Assembly (NCBI GenBank): GCA_963725395.1
Contig: CAVRYH010000013.1
Coordinates: forward strand, 62,001-126,000
Direction of reading: 5' to 3'
DNA from: Bog-756 sp963725395
Lineage (GTDB): Bacteria; Actinomycetota; Acidimicrobiia; Acidimicrobiales; RAAP-2
DNA length: 64,000 bases
Part shown: piece after piece, positions 52,876 to 61,768 of the stretch
Numbering within the stretch: the first letter of the stretch is position 1
Layout: each line of letters opens with the position of its first letter
Made by a program: the position numbers and the translations under genes
The notes under the pieces: generated by a model
Told to the model about the DNA's origin: nothing
The model's database searches: none
What the model saw: only the letters and a program-made list of their open reading frames with translations

Positions 52876-54012
52876 CTACCTCCCGAGCAGTGCCCGGATG
52901 TTGTCGTGGAAGAAGCCCACCGAGTCGCCGGGCGGTCCACCGTTGCCGGCGTAGTCCTCGAGGGGTGTGGCCGATCCCTCCGAATGGGGGTAGTCGCTGC
53001 AGCACATGAAAAGGTCGCCCGAGGCGGCCATCAGCCGGCCGGGCTGCTCGTAGGAGAAGGCCGAGACCCGCACCTGCTGGCGGAAGTACTCGCTCGGCCG
53101 CTGTGAGAGCCGGGCCGGGGCTTCGCCGTTCAACGCCGAGGTGAACTCCCACCCACCGTCGAGCATCCGCAGGTACAGCGGGACCCAGATGGAAGAGAGC
53201 TCGACGACGCCGATGCGCAGCCCGGGATGACGGTCGAGTGCCCCGTTCACGATGAGGTCGGTGAGCGCGATGGCGGGGGGCACCCACAAGAAGATGGAGT
53301 CGAGCGCCGAGATCGAGGTCTCGTCCTCTTTCGGGTAGAAGGCCTCGTCGAAGATCCGGGGCTGGTCGGCGACGTGGAACACCGGCGTCACCCCGTGATC
53401 GACGAACGCCTCCCACAGACGATCGTGGTCGGGGTGCGACAGAGGGCGTCCCTCCACCGCGGCCGGCGCGATCATGCCCAGGCGCACGCCACGGGCCGAC
53501 AGGGACGCGAGCTCGGACTCCAGCCATTCGGGGTCACGGAGCGTGAGGTGGGCAACGGGATGGAGACGGCCTGCGCCCTCGGCCACCACCGTGCCGCACC
53601 ATCGGTTCCAGGCTGACATGTTGGCGGTGAGCGCTGTGAGCGACCGCGAGAGTGAACGCTCCCACAAGAGCCCGAAGTTCGGGAAGAGTACGGCTCCCTC
53701 CAACCCCATGGCACTCAGCTGGTCCAGCCGGGCGCCCGGCTCCCAGTAGTCCAGCGGGAGCTCCTCGTCGTAGGAGCCGTCGGCCGGCAGCCCCTGGCGG
53801 CAGCGGCGGTTCAACTCTCCGAGCTCAGTCGTCGAACCGGGGTGCTGCACCTGGGCGAGCGACAGTCGTTGCCCTCGCCATGACAGCCACGGATACCCCA
53901 GCTCGTCGTCGACGATGGCGAGCGCCTCGTGCCGTTGCGCCGGGTCGATGTGGTCGGCCCAGAGCGACCGGGCCTCGAAGAGGTGCTGATCCGAGTCGAT
54001 GACATCAAGCAT
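52876..54012 (-). CDS. Amidohydrolase family 2 protein (second copy)
   Basis: The 378-residue enzyme belongs to the same family as the gene at 44887-46095. The N-terminal metal motif is VIDSDQHLFEARSLW near residue 4, TPVFHVADQPRIFDEAF near residue 205 supplies the barrel His, and LFMCCSDYPHSEGSATPLED near residue 336 contains the late Asp. Distant similarity over the whole length points to paralogues with different substrates. ATG 54012 has TAGAGT 7 nt upstream on the minus strand, the leaderless pattern. The methyltransferase gene starts divergently 129 nt away. Confidence 0.9.
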   Translation of the reverse strand: MLDVIDSDQHLFEARSLWADHIDPAQRHEALAIVDDELGYPWLSWRGQRLSLAQVQHPGSTTELGELNRRCRQGLPADGSYDEELPLDYWEPGARLDQLSAMGLEGAVLFPNFGLLWERSLSRSLTALTANMSAWNRWCGTVVAEGAGRLHPVAHLTLRDPEWLESELASLSARGVRLGMIAPAAVEGRPLSHPDHDRLWEAFVDHGVTPVFHVADQPRIFDEAFYPKEDETSISALDSIFLWVPPAIALTDLIVNGALDRHPGLRIGVVELSSIWVPLYLRMLDGGWEFTSALNGEAPARLSQRPSEYFRQQVRVSAFSYEQPGRLMAASGDLFMCCSDYPHSEGSATPLEDYAGNGGPPGDSVGFFHDNIRALLGR

Positions 54013-54141
54013 CCGTCTCACTCTATGACCCTCTTGGGGGCATTGCCCGGGGGCCGGTTCCCCGGGTCGAGTGCGTCGGGTCTTGACCGTCCGGGCGTCC
54101 CCGCCAGGCCGGAACCCGGCCTGCCAACTACCGTCGCGACG

Positions 54142-54957
54142 GTGGAGGACGAACGGGAGCGAGGGTCGGCAGCCAATCTGGCGTGGTGGCAGGAGGCGGC
54201 AGGGCTGCACGCCGTCAGTGACTTCTACGACTTGGAGGGGTTACGGGCCGGACGTGACGTGATGCGACCCCACGAGATCGTCGAGATCGGTGAGGTCTCC
54301 GGACGCGACCTGGTGCATCTCCAGTGCCACCTCGGCACCGACACGCTGTCGTGGGCCCGGCGGGGCGCCCGTGCGGTCGGACTCGATTTCTCGCCGGGCG
54401 CCATAGAGGCGGCGACCCGGCTGGCCGCGGACTGCGGACTTCCCATCGAGTTCGTCTGCTCCGACGTGTACGACGCTCCCGACTCGCTCGGACGCCACCG
54501 GTTCGATGTCGTCTACACCGGGATCGGGGCGCTCAACTGGCTTCCGGACATCGAGGCCTGGGCCCGGGTGGTGGACGATCTGCTGCGCCCGGGCGGGCTC
54601 TTGTACCTCTCGGAGATCCATCCCGTCGTCTTCGGCGTGGACGAGAGTGGACGGACACTGGCCCACGACATCATCGGGGCCGGCTACGAGGGGACCGTCG
54701 CGCCGGACGGGACGTACGCCGTGCCCGAGGCGGAGATGTCGAACAGGATCACCTACGAGCGGGCCCATGCCATCAGCGATGTGGTCAGCGCGGTGCTCGA
54801 CGCCGGCCTCGTCGTCGAGCTCCTGCACGAACAGGAGTACACCAACGCCCCGTGGCCCTGGACAGTCCGGGGGGACGACGGATTCTTCCGCCTACCCGAG
54901 GGGTGGCCCCGCTACCCGCTGACCTATTCGGTTCGGGCTCGCAGGCCGGGACTGTAA
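54142..54957 (+). CDS. Class I SAM-dependent methyltransferase
   Basis: The 271-residue Rossmann methyltransferase has motif I LVHLQCHLGTDTLSWARRGA near residue 57, the acidic ribose ligand in AVGLDFSPGAIEAATRLA, the motif II region EFVCSDVYDAPDSLG and the post-region GALNWLPDIEAWARVVDDLL. The HLQCHLGTDTL form is common in a group of bacterial methyltransferases with unknown small-molecule substrates. GTG 54142 has TACCGT (54129-54134) 7 nt upstream and no Shine-Dalgarno sequence. The open frame further upstream is rejected on that basis. Confidence 0.9.
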   Translation: MEDERERGSAANLAWWQEAAGLHAVSDFYDLEGLRAGRDVMRPHEIVEIGEVSGRDLVHLQCHLGTDTLSWARRGARAVGLDFSPGAIEAATRLAADCGLPIEFVCSDVYDAPDSLGRHRFDVVYTGIGALNWLPDIEAWARVVDDLLRPGGLLYLSEIHPVVFGVDESGRTLAHDIIGAGYEGTVAPDGTYAVPEAEMSNRITYERAHAISDVVSAVLDAGLVVELLHEQEYTNAPWPWTVRGDDGFFRLPEGWPRYPLTYSVRARRPGL

Positions 54958-55150
54958 ACCGGGGGCTCTCCGGAACGACGACGCCAACCTCGGTAGCGAC
55001 AGGGCGGGACCGGGGCGGCCGCCCGAGCATCTCGGGCTTCGTCGGGCGGGCTCTCCTGGAGGCTTGTCGGACGTCTGGGTTCCGCGGGAGGGCACCTACG
55101 CTGGACCCGGCTCCGAGGGCCCTCGTCCCCCGGGGAGAGGAGACCTGATC

Positions 55151-56071
55151 ATGCCCAAGGCAGTCAGATTCGACCGTTACGGCGATATCGACGTTCTCTA
55201 TGTCGACGAGGTGGAGATGCCACAGGCGGCCCCCGGCGAGGTGGTCGTGGCTGTCAAGGCCGCCGGAATCAATCCCGGCGAGGACTCCATCCGCAGGGGT
55301 TACCTCGACGCAAGGTTTCCCTCGTCGTTCCCCTCGGGGGAGGGCAGCGACCTGGCCGGCGTGGTGTCCGAGACTGGTGACGGGGTCACCGGGTTCGCGG
55401 TGGGCGACGAGGTGCTGGGCTGGTCCGACCGGAGGTCCAGCCACGCCGAGTACGTCAGCGTTCAGGAGGACCACCTGATCCCGAAGCCCGCCCTCCTCTC
55501 CTGGGAGGCCGCCGGATCCCTGTTCGTGGCGGGTACCACTGCCTATGCCGCGGTCAGGGCGGTGGGTGCCGGCGGGGGCGACACGGTCGTCGTCTCGGCC
55601 GCCGCCGGCGGCGTCGGATCGATCGCCGCGCAGCTGGCGAAGGTCAAAGGTGCCACCGTCATCGGCATCGCTTCGAGTGCGAACCACGAATGGCTCGCCT
55701 CGCTCGGGGTGACGCCCGTCGCCTACGGGGACGGTCTGCTCGAACGGATCGGGGAGCTGGCTCCGGCCGGAGTGGACGCGTTCATCGACACCTTCGGCGA
55801 GGCGTACGTCCGGCTGGCCGTGGCGCTCGGTGTCGATCCGGAGCGCATCGACACCATCATCGGCTTCGAGGCCGCGGAGGAGGTGGGTGCCAAGGCCGAG
55901 GGGAGTGCGACGGCCGCCAATACCGAGGTGCTGGCCGAGATGGCCAAACTCGTGGCCTCGGGCAGCATCGTCGTCCCGATCGCCGCCACCTACCCGTTGG
56001 ACCAGGTGAAAGCGGCGTACCGGGAGCTGGACCAACGCCACACCCGGGGGAAGATCGTCCTCGTCCCCTGA
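55151..56071 (+). CDS. NADP-dependent quinone oxidoreductase-like MDR protein
   Basis: The 306-residue zinc-independent medium-chain oxidoreductase has KAVRFDRYGDIDVLYVDEVE at the start, KAAGINPGEDSIRRGYLD near residue 35, SDLAGVVSETGDGVTGFAVG near residue 63 and the cofactor loop VVVSAAAGGVGSIAAQLAKV near residue 144. It should reduce quinones or enones with NADPH. ATG 55151 has GGGGAGAGGAG about 7 nt upstream, and TACGCT at 55097-55102 is a possible -10. A palindrome at 56116-56135 lies downstream, before the copper monooxygenase gene. Confidence 0.92.
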   Translation: MPKAVRFDRYGDIDVLYVDEVEMPQAAPGEVVVAVKAAGINPGEDSIRRGYLDARFPSSFPSGEGSDLAGVVSETGDGVTGFAVGDEVLGWSDRRSSHAEYVSVQEDHLIPKPALLSWEAAGSLFVAGTTAYAAVRAVGAGGGDTVVVSAAAGGVGSIAAQLAKVKGATVIGIASSANHEWLASLGVTPVAYGDGLLERIGELAPAGVDAFIDTFGEAYVRLAVALGVDPERIDTIIGFEAAEEVGAKAEGSATAANTEVLAEMAKLVASGSIVVPIAATYPLDQVKAAYRELDQRHTRGKIVLVP

Positions 56072-56115
56072 CGCCCTCCCGCCGCGCCCCGACGGCGGAA
56101 ACAGGGTTTCGTTCT

Positions 56116-56135
56116 CGGGCCGGGAACCCGGCCCG
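56116..56135. repeat. Near-perfect 20-nt palindrome between two genes
   Basis: CGGGCCGGG (56116-56124) and CCCGGCCCG (56127-56135) are inverted repeats separated by AA. The element lies 45 nt after the oxidoreductase stop and 9 nt before the -10 hexamer of the copper monooxygenase gene, so it could be a terminator or cover the -35 region as an operator. Confidence 0.45.
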
Positions 56136-56144
56136 CTCCGCCGG

Positions 56145-56150
56145 TAGCAT
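56145..56150 (+). promoter_or_regulatory. -10 hexamer TAGCAT of the copper monooxygenase gene
   Basis: TAGCAT ends exactly 6 nt before ATG 56157, with no Shine-Dalgarno sequence, consistent with a leaderless mRNA. Confidence 0.5.
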
Positions 56151-56156
56151 CGCTCC

Positions 56157-57326
56157 ATGGTGAAAAAGAGAGCCCGCATCATCGCGGCCCTGGTGATCGT
56201 GGCCACTGCCCTCGTGGCGGGCCATGCGGTGGCGGGGGCCAGTGCCTCGGGCGGCCCGGCCACGGTGACCCAGGTCGTGCTCCAGGCCCCGACGGCCTAC
56301 CAGCCGAAGGCTCCGGCGGGCCGGGGGACCGATGACTACCACTGCACGTTGCTCAACCCGCACCTGAAGAAGAACGCCTTCATCACCTCGATCGACTTCC
56401 AGCCGAACAGCATCGAGGTCCACCACGAGATCACCTACGAGGTCCCCCCAGACCTGGCGGCCCAGGCGGAGGCCCAGAATGACGGCGGCAAGGGCTGGAC
56501 GTGCTTCGGCGAGTCCAGCCTGTCGGGAGCCGGTGCCGGGTCCCTGGACGGTGGGACACCGTGGTTGACGGCCTGGGGCCCCGGCCACAACATCTCCAAG
56601 GAGCCGATGGGAACCGGCGCACCGCTGCCCGCCGGCAGCCTGGTCATCATGCAGGAGCACTACAACATGCTGGTGGGGGACAAGCCGGTCCACTCCAAGC
56701 TCATTCTCGACACCGTGCCGGCCTCCACGCCCCTGCGCCCCCTGCGTCTGGAACTGGCCGCCGCCCCGCCGGACGTGCCGTGCCCGGCTGGGGCCTCGGG
56801 GCCGCTGTGCAGCCGGTCGGCCGAGCTGGCCAGCGTCGGTCAGCGGTTCGGCGCATCCCAGGAGGCCCTCGTCGACGGTCTGGAAGCGGTGTGCGGCCAC
56901 AACCCGGCCGATCCCCCGGAGGGGGACACCACGTCGTGCACGTGGCCGATCCAGGGGCGGGGGAACATCGTCGAGCTGGCGCCCCACATGCACCTGCTGG
57001 GTGTGGCCATGAAGTTCGTCCTCGACCCGAACACCCCGGCCCAGAAGACGCTCCTCGACGTCACGGACTACGACTTCCATTACCAGCGGGGCTACGACCT
57101 GGCCAAGCCGGTGCCGGTGAAGCCAGGCGACACCATCGGCATCACCTGTACCTACGATCCCACGCTCGAACAGGAGCTCCCCGTCCTTCGCAAGGTGCCG
57201 CCCCACTTCGTGACCTGGGGCGACGGGTCGACCGACGAGATGTGCCTCGGCCTGATCCTGATGACCCCGCCGACCAGCGAGCCGGAGTCGACGGCGCTGG
57301 CCCACGCCTTCTCGGCCAGCGATTGA
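56157..57326 (+). CDS. Secreted PHM/DBH-like copper type II ascorbate-dependent monooxygenase
   Basis: The 389-residue protein has a signal peptide (residues 1-29, RIIAALVIVATALVAGHAVA). Its core carries all six copper ligands of the peptidylglycine/dopamine monooxygenase family. CuA is formed by His89-His90 in SIEVHHEI and His168 in IMQEHYNML. CuB is formed by His277 and His279 in APHMHLLG and Met362 in STDEMCLG. Several Cys pairs (YHC, TCFG, VPCPAG, LCSR, VCGH, SCTW, TCTY) suggest disulfides in an exported protein. In animals this family hydroxylates peptides or catecholamines; bacterial substrates are largely unknown. A degenerate paralogue lies at 1911-3020. The DUF2510 gene converges 7 nt away. 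Confidence 0.88.
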   Translation: MVKKRARIIAALVIVATALVAGHAVAGASASGGPATVTQVVLQAPTAYQPKAPAGRGTDDYHCTLLNPHLKKNAFITSIDFQPNSIEVHHEITYEVPPDLAAQAEAQNDGGKGWTCFGESSLSGAGAGSLDGGTPWLTAWGPGHNISKEPMGTGAPLPAGSLVIMQEHYNMLVGDKPVHSKLILDTVPASTPLRPLRLELAAAPPDVPCPAGASGPLCSRSAELASVGQRFGASQEALVDGLEAVCGHNPADPPEGDTTSCTWPIQGRGNIVELAPHMHLLGVAMKFVLDPNTPAQKTLLDVTDYDFHYQRGYDLAKPVPVKPGDTIGITCTYDPTLEQELPVLRKVPPHFVTWGDGSTDEMCLGLILMTPPTSEPESTALAHAFSASD

Positions 57327-57333
57327 GGATGAC

Positions 57334-57528
57334 CTAGGCCCAGTCGCCTCCACGAGCGCCGGGCACGCCCGTCAGCCCGGCCGGAGGACCGAGCCGCGCC
57401 ATGACGGCCGGGTGCGCCATCGGGGTGACGTGCTCCGTCCAGTCCCGGCCGTCCCAGTACCGGACCTGTCCCAGGTCGAGCGGGTCCGGGTACCAGCCCG
57501 CTGCCGCGGCCGTCCGCTCCGTCGTCAT
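57334..57528 (-). CDS. DUF2510 domain small protein
   Basis: The 64-residue protein consists almost entirely of a DUF2510 motif: AAGWYPDPLDLGQVRYWDGR and DWTEHVTP at about residues 8-36. The longer open frame upstream is unsupported. ATG 57528 lacks a clear ribosome binding site. The domain is typical of actinobacteria and usually attached to membrane proteins; here it has only a short Gly/Pro-rich tail. Confidence 0.65.
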   Translation of the reverse strand: MTTERTAAAAGWYPDPLDLGQVRYWDGRDWTEHVTPMAHPAVMARLGPPAGLTGVPGARGGDWA

Positions 57529-57701
57529 GGGCAGATGATCGGCAGACCCGACACCGAGCTTGACCCCGGCGACCGTCCGAGGCGTGACCCGGGAGGGGAG
57601 CGGTGCCCCCCGATATGGACTTTCGACCCTACTTTCCGGCATCTCTGGTTGCGCAGACTCGTAGAGGTGCGGATTGAGGGCGGGCCGAGGAGGGGGCATC
57701 C

Positions 57702-58592
57702 ATGAGCGGAACGACGTCGACCGACGAACATGCTGGTCAGGGGTGGATGGAGGGCCAGGCGATCGACCTGGCCGCCCTTGAGCGGGAACTACCGGAACTG
57801 CGTGCCCGCTACCGGTCAGCCTCCCCGTTCCCCCACATCGCCATCGACGGGTTCCTGCTGCCCGAGGTGGCCCGTGCCGCGGCCGCCGAGATCCCTCCGG
57901 TCGACCGCGACCACTGGGTCAACTATGTGCACGCCAACGAGCGGAAGTTCGCCAACAACGACCCCGTGACGTGGGGGCCCACCCTGCGGACAGTGTGGCG
58001 TGCGCTGACCTCGCCGGAGTTCGTCGGATTCCTGAGCGAGCTCACCGGCATCGAGGGCCTCGTGACCGATGACACCCTCGAGGGTGCCGGCCTGCATCAG
58101 ACCAAGGCCGGTGGGTACCTCAACATCCACGCCGACTTCACGGTGCATCCCCACAGACAGCACCTCCACCGCCGGGCGAACCTGTTGGTCTACCTGAACG
58201 AGGACTGGCCCGCGTCCTATGGCGGCGACCTCGAGTTGTGGAGCCGCGACATGAAGACCCGGGAGCAGGTGATCGCCCCGATCGCCAACCGGGCGGTGGT
58301 CTTCACGACCGGGGGGGACACCTGGCACGGGCATCCCGAACCGCTCCGCTGCCCGCCAGACCGCTCCCGAAGGTCCCTGGCCATCTACTACTACACGGTG
58401 GAGGACGCCCCGCCCGCCCGCTCCACGGAGTACCGGTCGCGCCCGGGCGACGGCGCCAAGGCCATCCTGTTCTATCTGGACAACGAGTCGGTCCGTCTCT
58501 ACGACTGGGCGAAGCGCAAGATCGGTCTCTCCGACGAGCGGACCAGCAGGTTGCTCGGAGGATTCGGCCGCAAGCCGCCCCGGGACACCTGA
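57702..58592 (+). CDS. 2-oxoglutarate/Fe(II)-dependent oxygenase (prolyl-4-hydroxylase-like)
   Basis: The 296-residue double-stranded beta-helix oxygenase has the iron triad His143-x-Asp145 in YLNIHADFTVHP and a distal His in DTWHGHPEPL near residue 209. The 2-oxoglutarate Arg lies in the RSRRSLAIYYYT stretch near residue 223. PFPHIAIDGFLLPEVARAAA near residue 42 is the typical start of this bacterial group. The substrate may be a protein, a sugar nucleotide or a lipid moiety. ATG 57702 has GAGGAGGGGG about 5 nt upstream. Confidence 0.9.
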   Translation: MSGTTSTDEHAGQGWMEGQAIDLAALERELPELRARYRSASPFPHIAIDGFLLPEVARAAAAEIPPVDRDHWVNYVHANERKFANNDPVTWGPTLRTVWRALTSPEFVGFLSELTGIEGLVTDDTLEGAGLHQTKAGGYLNIHADFTVHPHRQHLHRRANLLVYLNEDWPASYGGDLELWSRDMKTREQVIAPIANRAVVFTTGGDTWHGHPEPLRCPPDRSRRSLAIYYYTVEDAPPARSTEYRSRPGDGAKAILFYLDNESVRLYDWAKRKIGLSDERTSRLLGGFGRKPPRDT

Positions 58593-58696
58593 CATACCTC
58601 GCCGACCAGCTCGCTCGTGGTGATCCCCGGGGTCGGGCCGGCCGGCATCGACGGAGGTGGCTAACGTGAGGGTCCCGTCGACGCAGGAGGTGGACC

Positions 58697-59083
58697 GTGG
58701 GGACTCCGGAGGACGCCGAGCAGCTTGTTCGCCAGTTCTGTCGCACCTTCGAGGCGCACGATGCCGAGGCGCTGCGCCCCTTTTTCACCGAAGACGTCGT
58801 CTACCACAACATCCCGATGGACCGCGCCGTGGGCGTCGATGCGGCCGTCGCGTTCATCGACGGGTTCTTCGGGATGTGCTCCAGCATGGTGATCGAGACC
58901 GTCCATCTGGCCGTCCGGGACAACGTCGTGCTGACCGAGCGCGTCGACACGTTCACGGTCGGCGACGTGGTCGCACCGCTGTTGGTCATGGGCACCTTCG
59001 AGATCCGCGACGGCAAGATCAGCGCCTGGCGTGACTACTTCGACCTCGGTCAGATCACCACGATGCTGTCGGGCGGGGGCTAA
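58697..59083 (+). CDS. Limonene-1,2-epoxide hydrolase-like (SnoaL/NTF2 fold) protein
   Basis: The 128-residue protein has a cone-shaped NTF2-like fold: VRQFCRTFEAHDAEALRPFF, DVVYHNIPMDRAVG near residue 33, LTERVDTFTVGD near residue 80 and MGTFEIRDGKISAWRDYFD near residue 100. The Asp-Arg-Asp set of limonene-1,2-epoxide hydrolase appears to be present (Arg and Asp in ERVD, Asp in WRDYFD), so an epoxide hydrolase is likely. GTG 58697 has AGGAGG about 6 nt upstream. The substrate is unknown; the neighbours are an oxygenase and an acyltransferase. Confidence 0.85.
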   Translation: MGTPEDAEQLVRQFCRTFEAHDAEALRPFFTEDVVYHNIPMDRAVGVDAAVAFIDGFFGMCSSMVIETVHLAVRDNVVLTERVDTFTVGDVVAPLLVMGTFEIRDGKISAWRDYFDLGQITTMLSGGG

Positions 59084-59208
59084 GGGACAGGACGGGCGAC
59101 CGCCCCCTGGGCGGCACCCGGTTGCCGGCCGCCCGGAGCGCGGGTCGCACCGAATGACCGTGACCATCGACCCTGGATTTCTGCCCGCACCCTAGTAACC
59201 TCCAGGTG

Positions 59209-60603
59209 GTGAGCGACCGGCTGAGCCCCCTCGATTCGTCGTTCTTGAGCATCGAGGACGGCGTGAGCCATATGCACATCGCCTCCATCGGTGTCTTCGA
59301 GGGCCCCGCCCCCCGCGTCGAGGAGCTCGTCGCCATGATCGCCGGCAAGCTCGGCTCCGTCCCCCGCTACCGCCAGGTGGTCGCCCGGGTGCCCGCCGAT
59401 CTGGGCCGCCCCGTCTGGGTCGGACGACCCCTACTTCAACATCGACTACCACGTGCGGCACACCGCACTGCCGGCCCCGGGCGGCGAGGCCGAGCTGCGA
59501 CGACTGGTCGGACGGGTCATGTCCCAGCAACTCGACCGATCGAAGCCGCTGTGGGAGATCTGGATGATCGACGGGCTCGAGGGAGGGCGCTGGGCCATGG
59601 CGTCGAAGAGCCACCACTGCATGGTGGACGGCGTCTCGGGGACCGAGCTGCTCTCGGTCATCATGGATCTCGGTCCCGAGTCCGCCCCGCGTGGAGCCCG
59701 TCGAGTGGAACCCCCGCCCGGCCCCGAGCTCACTCTCGCTGACCCTCGGTGCGGTGGTCGACATGGTGAGGAGCCCCTACGAGCAGTACCGGGCCGCTCG
59801 AGCCGCGGTGCGGGTGCCGCGCCAGGCCGCCGCCCAACTCGTGGAGGTCGTCCGCGGGTTGACCTCGATGGTGGGCCTGGTCCGGCCGCACACCGGCTTC
59901 CTCGCTCAACGGCCCGATCGGACCGCACCGCCACTGGGCCTGGGCCACCACCTCGGTCGACGATATCAAGGCGGTCCGCCGGGCCCACGGCGGCTCGTTC
60001 AACGATGTGGTCCTGGCCTGCATCACTGCAGGGTTCAGGGAGCTCCTCGTGTCCCGGGGGGAGTCGGCCGATCGGATCGTGCGGACGATGGTCCCGGTGT
60101 CGGTGCGTCCCCGAGATGCGCACGGGGTGGCGGTCGGTGACGGCGAGCTGTCGAACAAGGTCTCCGCCATGTTCGCCGAGCTCCCGGTATACGAGACCGA
60201 CCCCGTCGACCGGTTGCGGGCGATCTCTGAGCAGATGGCCGGCCTCAAGGACTCCAACGAGGCGGTGGCGGGCGAGGCGCTCACCTCGCTGTCGGGATTC
60301 GCCCCTCCGCTGCTGCTGGCTCTGGGCGGCCGCCTGGCCACCAAGGGTTCGCAGCGCAACATCAACACGGTCACGACCAACGTTCCCGGACCGCAGATCC
60401 CGCTCTACGTGCTGGGCCGCAGGATGCTCGAGGCGTACCCCTTCGTGCCGCTCGGAGCCCAGATGCGGGTGACTGTCGCCATCTTCTCCTACAACGGTCA
60501 CGTGAACTTCGGGGTGACCGGTGACTACGACGCCGCCCCTGACATCGACGTGCTGTGCCGCGGGATCGAAAAGGGCCTCGCCGAACTGCTGTCGGCGGCC
60601 TGA
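59209..60603 (+). pseudogene. Wax ester synthase/diacylglycerol acyltransferase (WS/DGAT), broken by three frame lesions
   Basis: Four frames are needed to read the family pattern: LSPLDSSFLSIEDGVSHMHI, then YFNIDYHVRHTALP with RSKPLWEIWMIDGLEGGRW and the catalytic SHHCMVDGVSG. Next come WNPRPAPSSLSLTLGAVVDM and LNGPIGPHRHWAWATTSVDD, and finally the C-terminal part with NTVTTNVPGPQIPLYVLG. The lesions are near 59422, 59688 and 59897. Restoring GC in the last two gives APRVEPVEW and HTGASSLNGPIG; the first can be fixed by removing one G or adding two bases. The enzyme would make storage lipids from acyl-CoA. GTG 59209 has TAACCT 7 nt upstream. Confidence 0.88.
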
Positions 60604-61390
60604 TCAGGCGGCGACGTCTCCGGGCACCGGAGCCGGGAAGAACCGACGGGCGAACGCCGGGGGACTGAACGGCGTCCAGGTCCCGGCGGCCTGGGCCAGT
60701 CGGTCGGCGACGACCCACATCGCCATGGGATTGTGCCCGAGCCCACAGTGGCTGCCCAGGACCTCGATGTTCTCCCGCTCGTGGCCCTCGTCCTGAAGGC
60801 AGGTCTGCCAGGCGACCACCCCGTCTCCCCTTGTGTAGACGGCGGCCACCGGCATCTCGAGAGGATCCCGGTCGGTGTCGGCCGCCGGCAGCTCGCTGTG
60901 TGGCACGTGGAAGTGCGCGAGGCGCTCGAAGCTCCGGGCGGCGTGGCTCCCGATCGGTGCAGCACCGCGGAACGGGCTGCCCAGGGTGACGATCTGCCGG
61001 ACGGACTCGGGGTGCTCCCGGCCGAGCCCTCGCGAACATCCCCCCGAGGCTCCACCCGACGATGCTGACCGGGGTCCCCGCCGAGTCGGCCAGGCGTCGG
61101 AGCCGCTGTTCAATGCCATCGAGGATTTCCGGGGTGGGTCCCAGGTTGCGTCCGAGACCCCAGGGGCAGGACTTGTAGCCGAGGGACCCGAGGAACCGGC
61201 GGAGGACGATCGTCGACCGGTCGTCGGCCAGAAAGCCAGGAAGGACCAGCACGGTGTGGCCGTCACCTCGCGGAGCCCGTCTTAGCAACGGCGCACTCAT
61301 CAGGAACGAACCGAACTCGGCCGTCGCCCGTCCGGGTTCGGTAAACAGGAGGGCACGCGATGGCGCACCGATCTCCGAGACGTGTTGCAT
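60604..61390 (-). pseudogene. Alpha/beta hydrolase (lipase-like), frame-broken at a GC repeat
   Basis: The first frame (from ATG 61390) reads HTVLVLPGFLADDRSTIVLR, a WGLGRNLGPTPEILDG loop and the nucleophile elbow SIVGWSLGGMFAR with Ser. The second frame continues REHPESVRQIVTLGSPF and later VAAVYTRGDGVVAWQ (acid) and GSHCGLGHNPMAM (catalytic His). The break lies at 61031-61034; restoring GC gives GGMFARGLGREHPESV and one protein of about 262 residues. It resembles the PGAP1/lipase-like hydrolases of actinobacteria. Its stop codon directly abuts that of the convergent WS/DGAT gene, so a lipid-related role is a reasonable guess. Confidence 0.82.
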
Positions 61391-61768
61391 GTCGTGCCCA
61401 TCCCCCTGCCTGGCGACGATGTCCGTGTGAGCGGGCGCCAGGCCACGATTGTCCCTTCCGGCGAGAGGTTACCGGAATACCGGGGCGGGACCCTTGATCG
61501 TCACTGTCCGGAGGGGCGATTGACCACGGTCCGTGGCGGAATTTCGTCAGTGGACGTAGGCGCCGCCGCGCACCGCCGTCCGGAGCGACGCGAGCCGGAT
61601 GGGGGTCCGTCCCGACTGGGGTTGACCATCGGCACAGCGGACGAACCTCGACGTGGCCACCGTCCATTCCCGTCGGGGCGGGTTCGCCACGAGGGGAGCC
61701 GGATTTTCCTGGCGGCAAAAGGGCTTTCGGCCCTGGACGACCGGACCGGACGGGCAGACCCTTGTCCT
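61391..61768. other. 378-nt divergent intergenic region
   Basis: The region lies between the lipase-like gene (minus) and the erythromycin-esterase-like gene (plus) and must contain both promoters. A TTCCGG (61456-61461) / CCGGAA (61472-61477) inverted repeat with a 10-nt loop is visible. No gene is supported. Confidence 0.4.
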
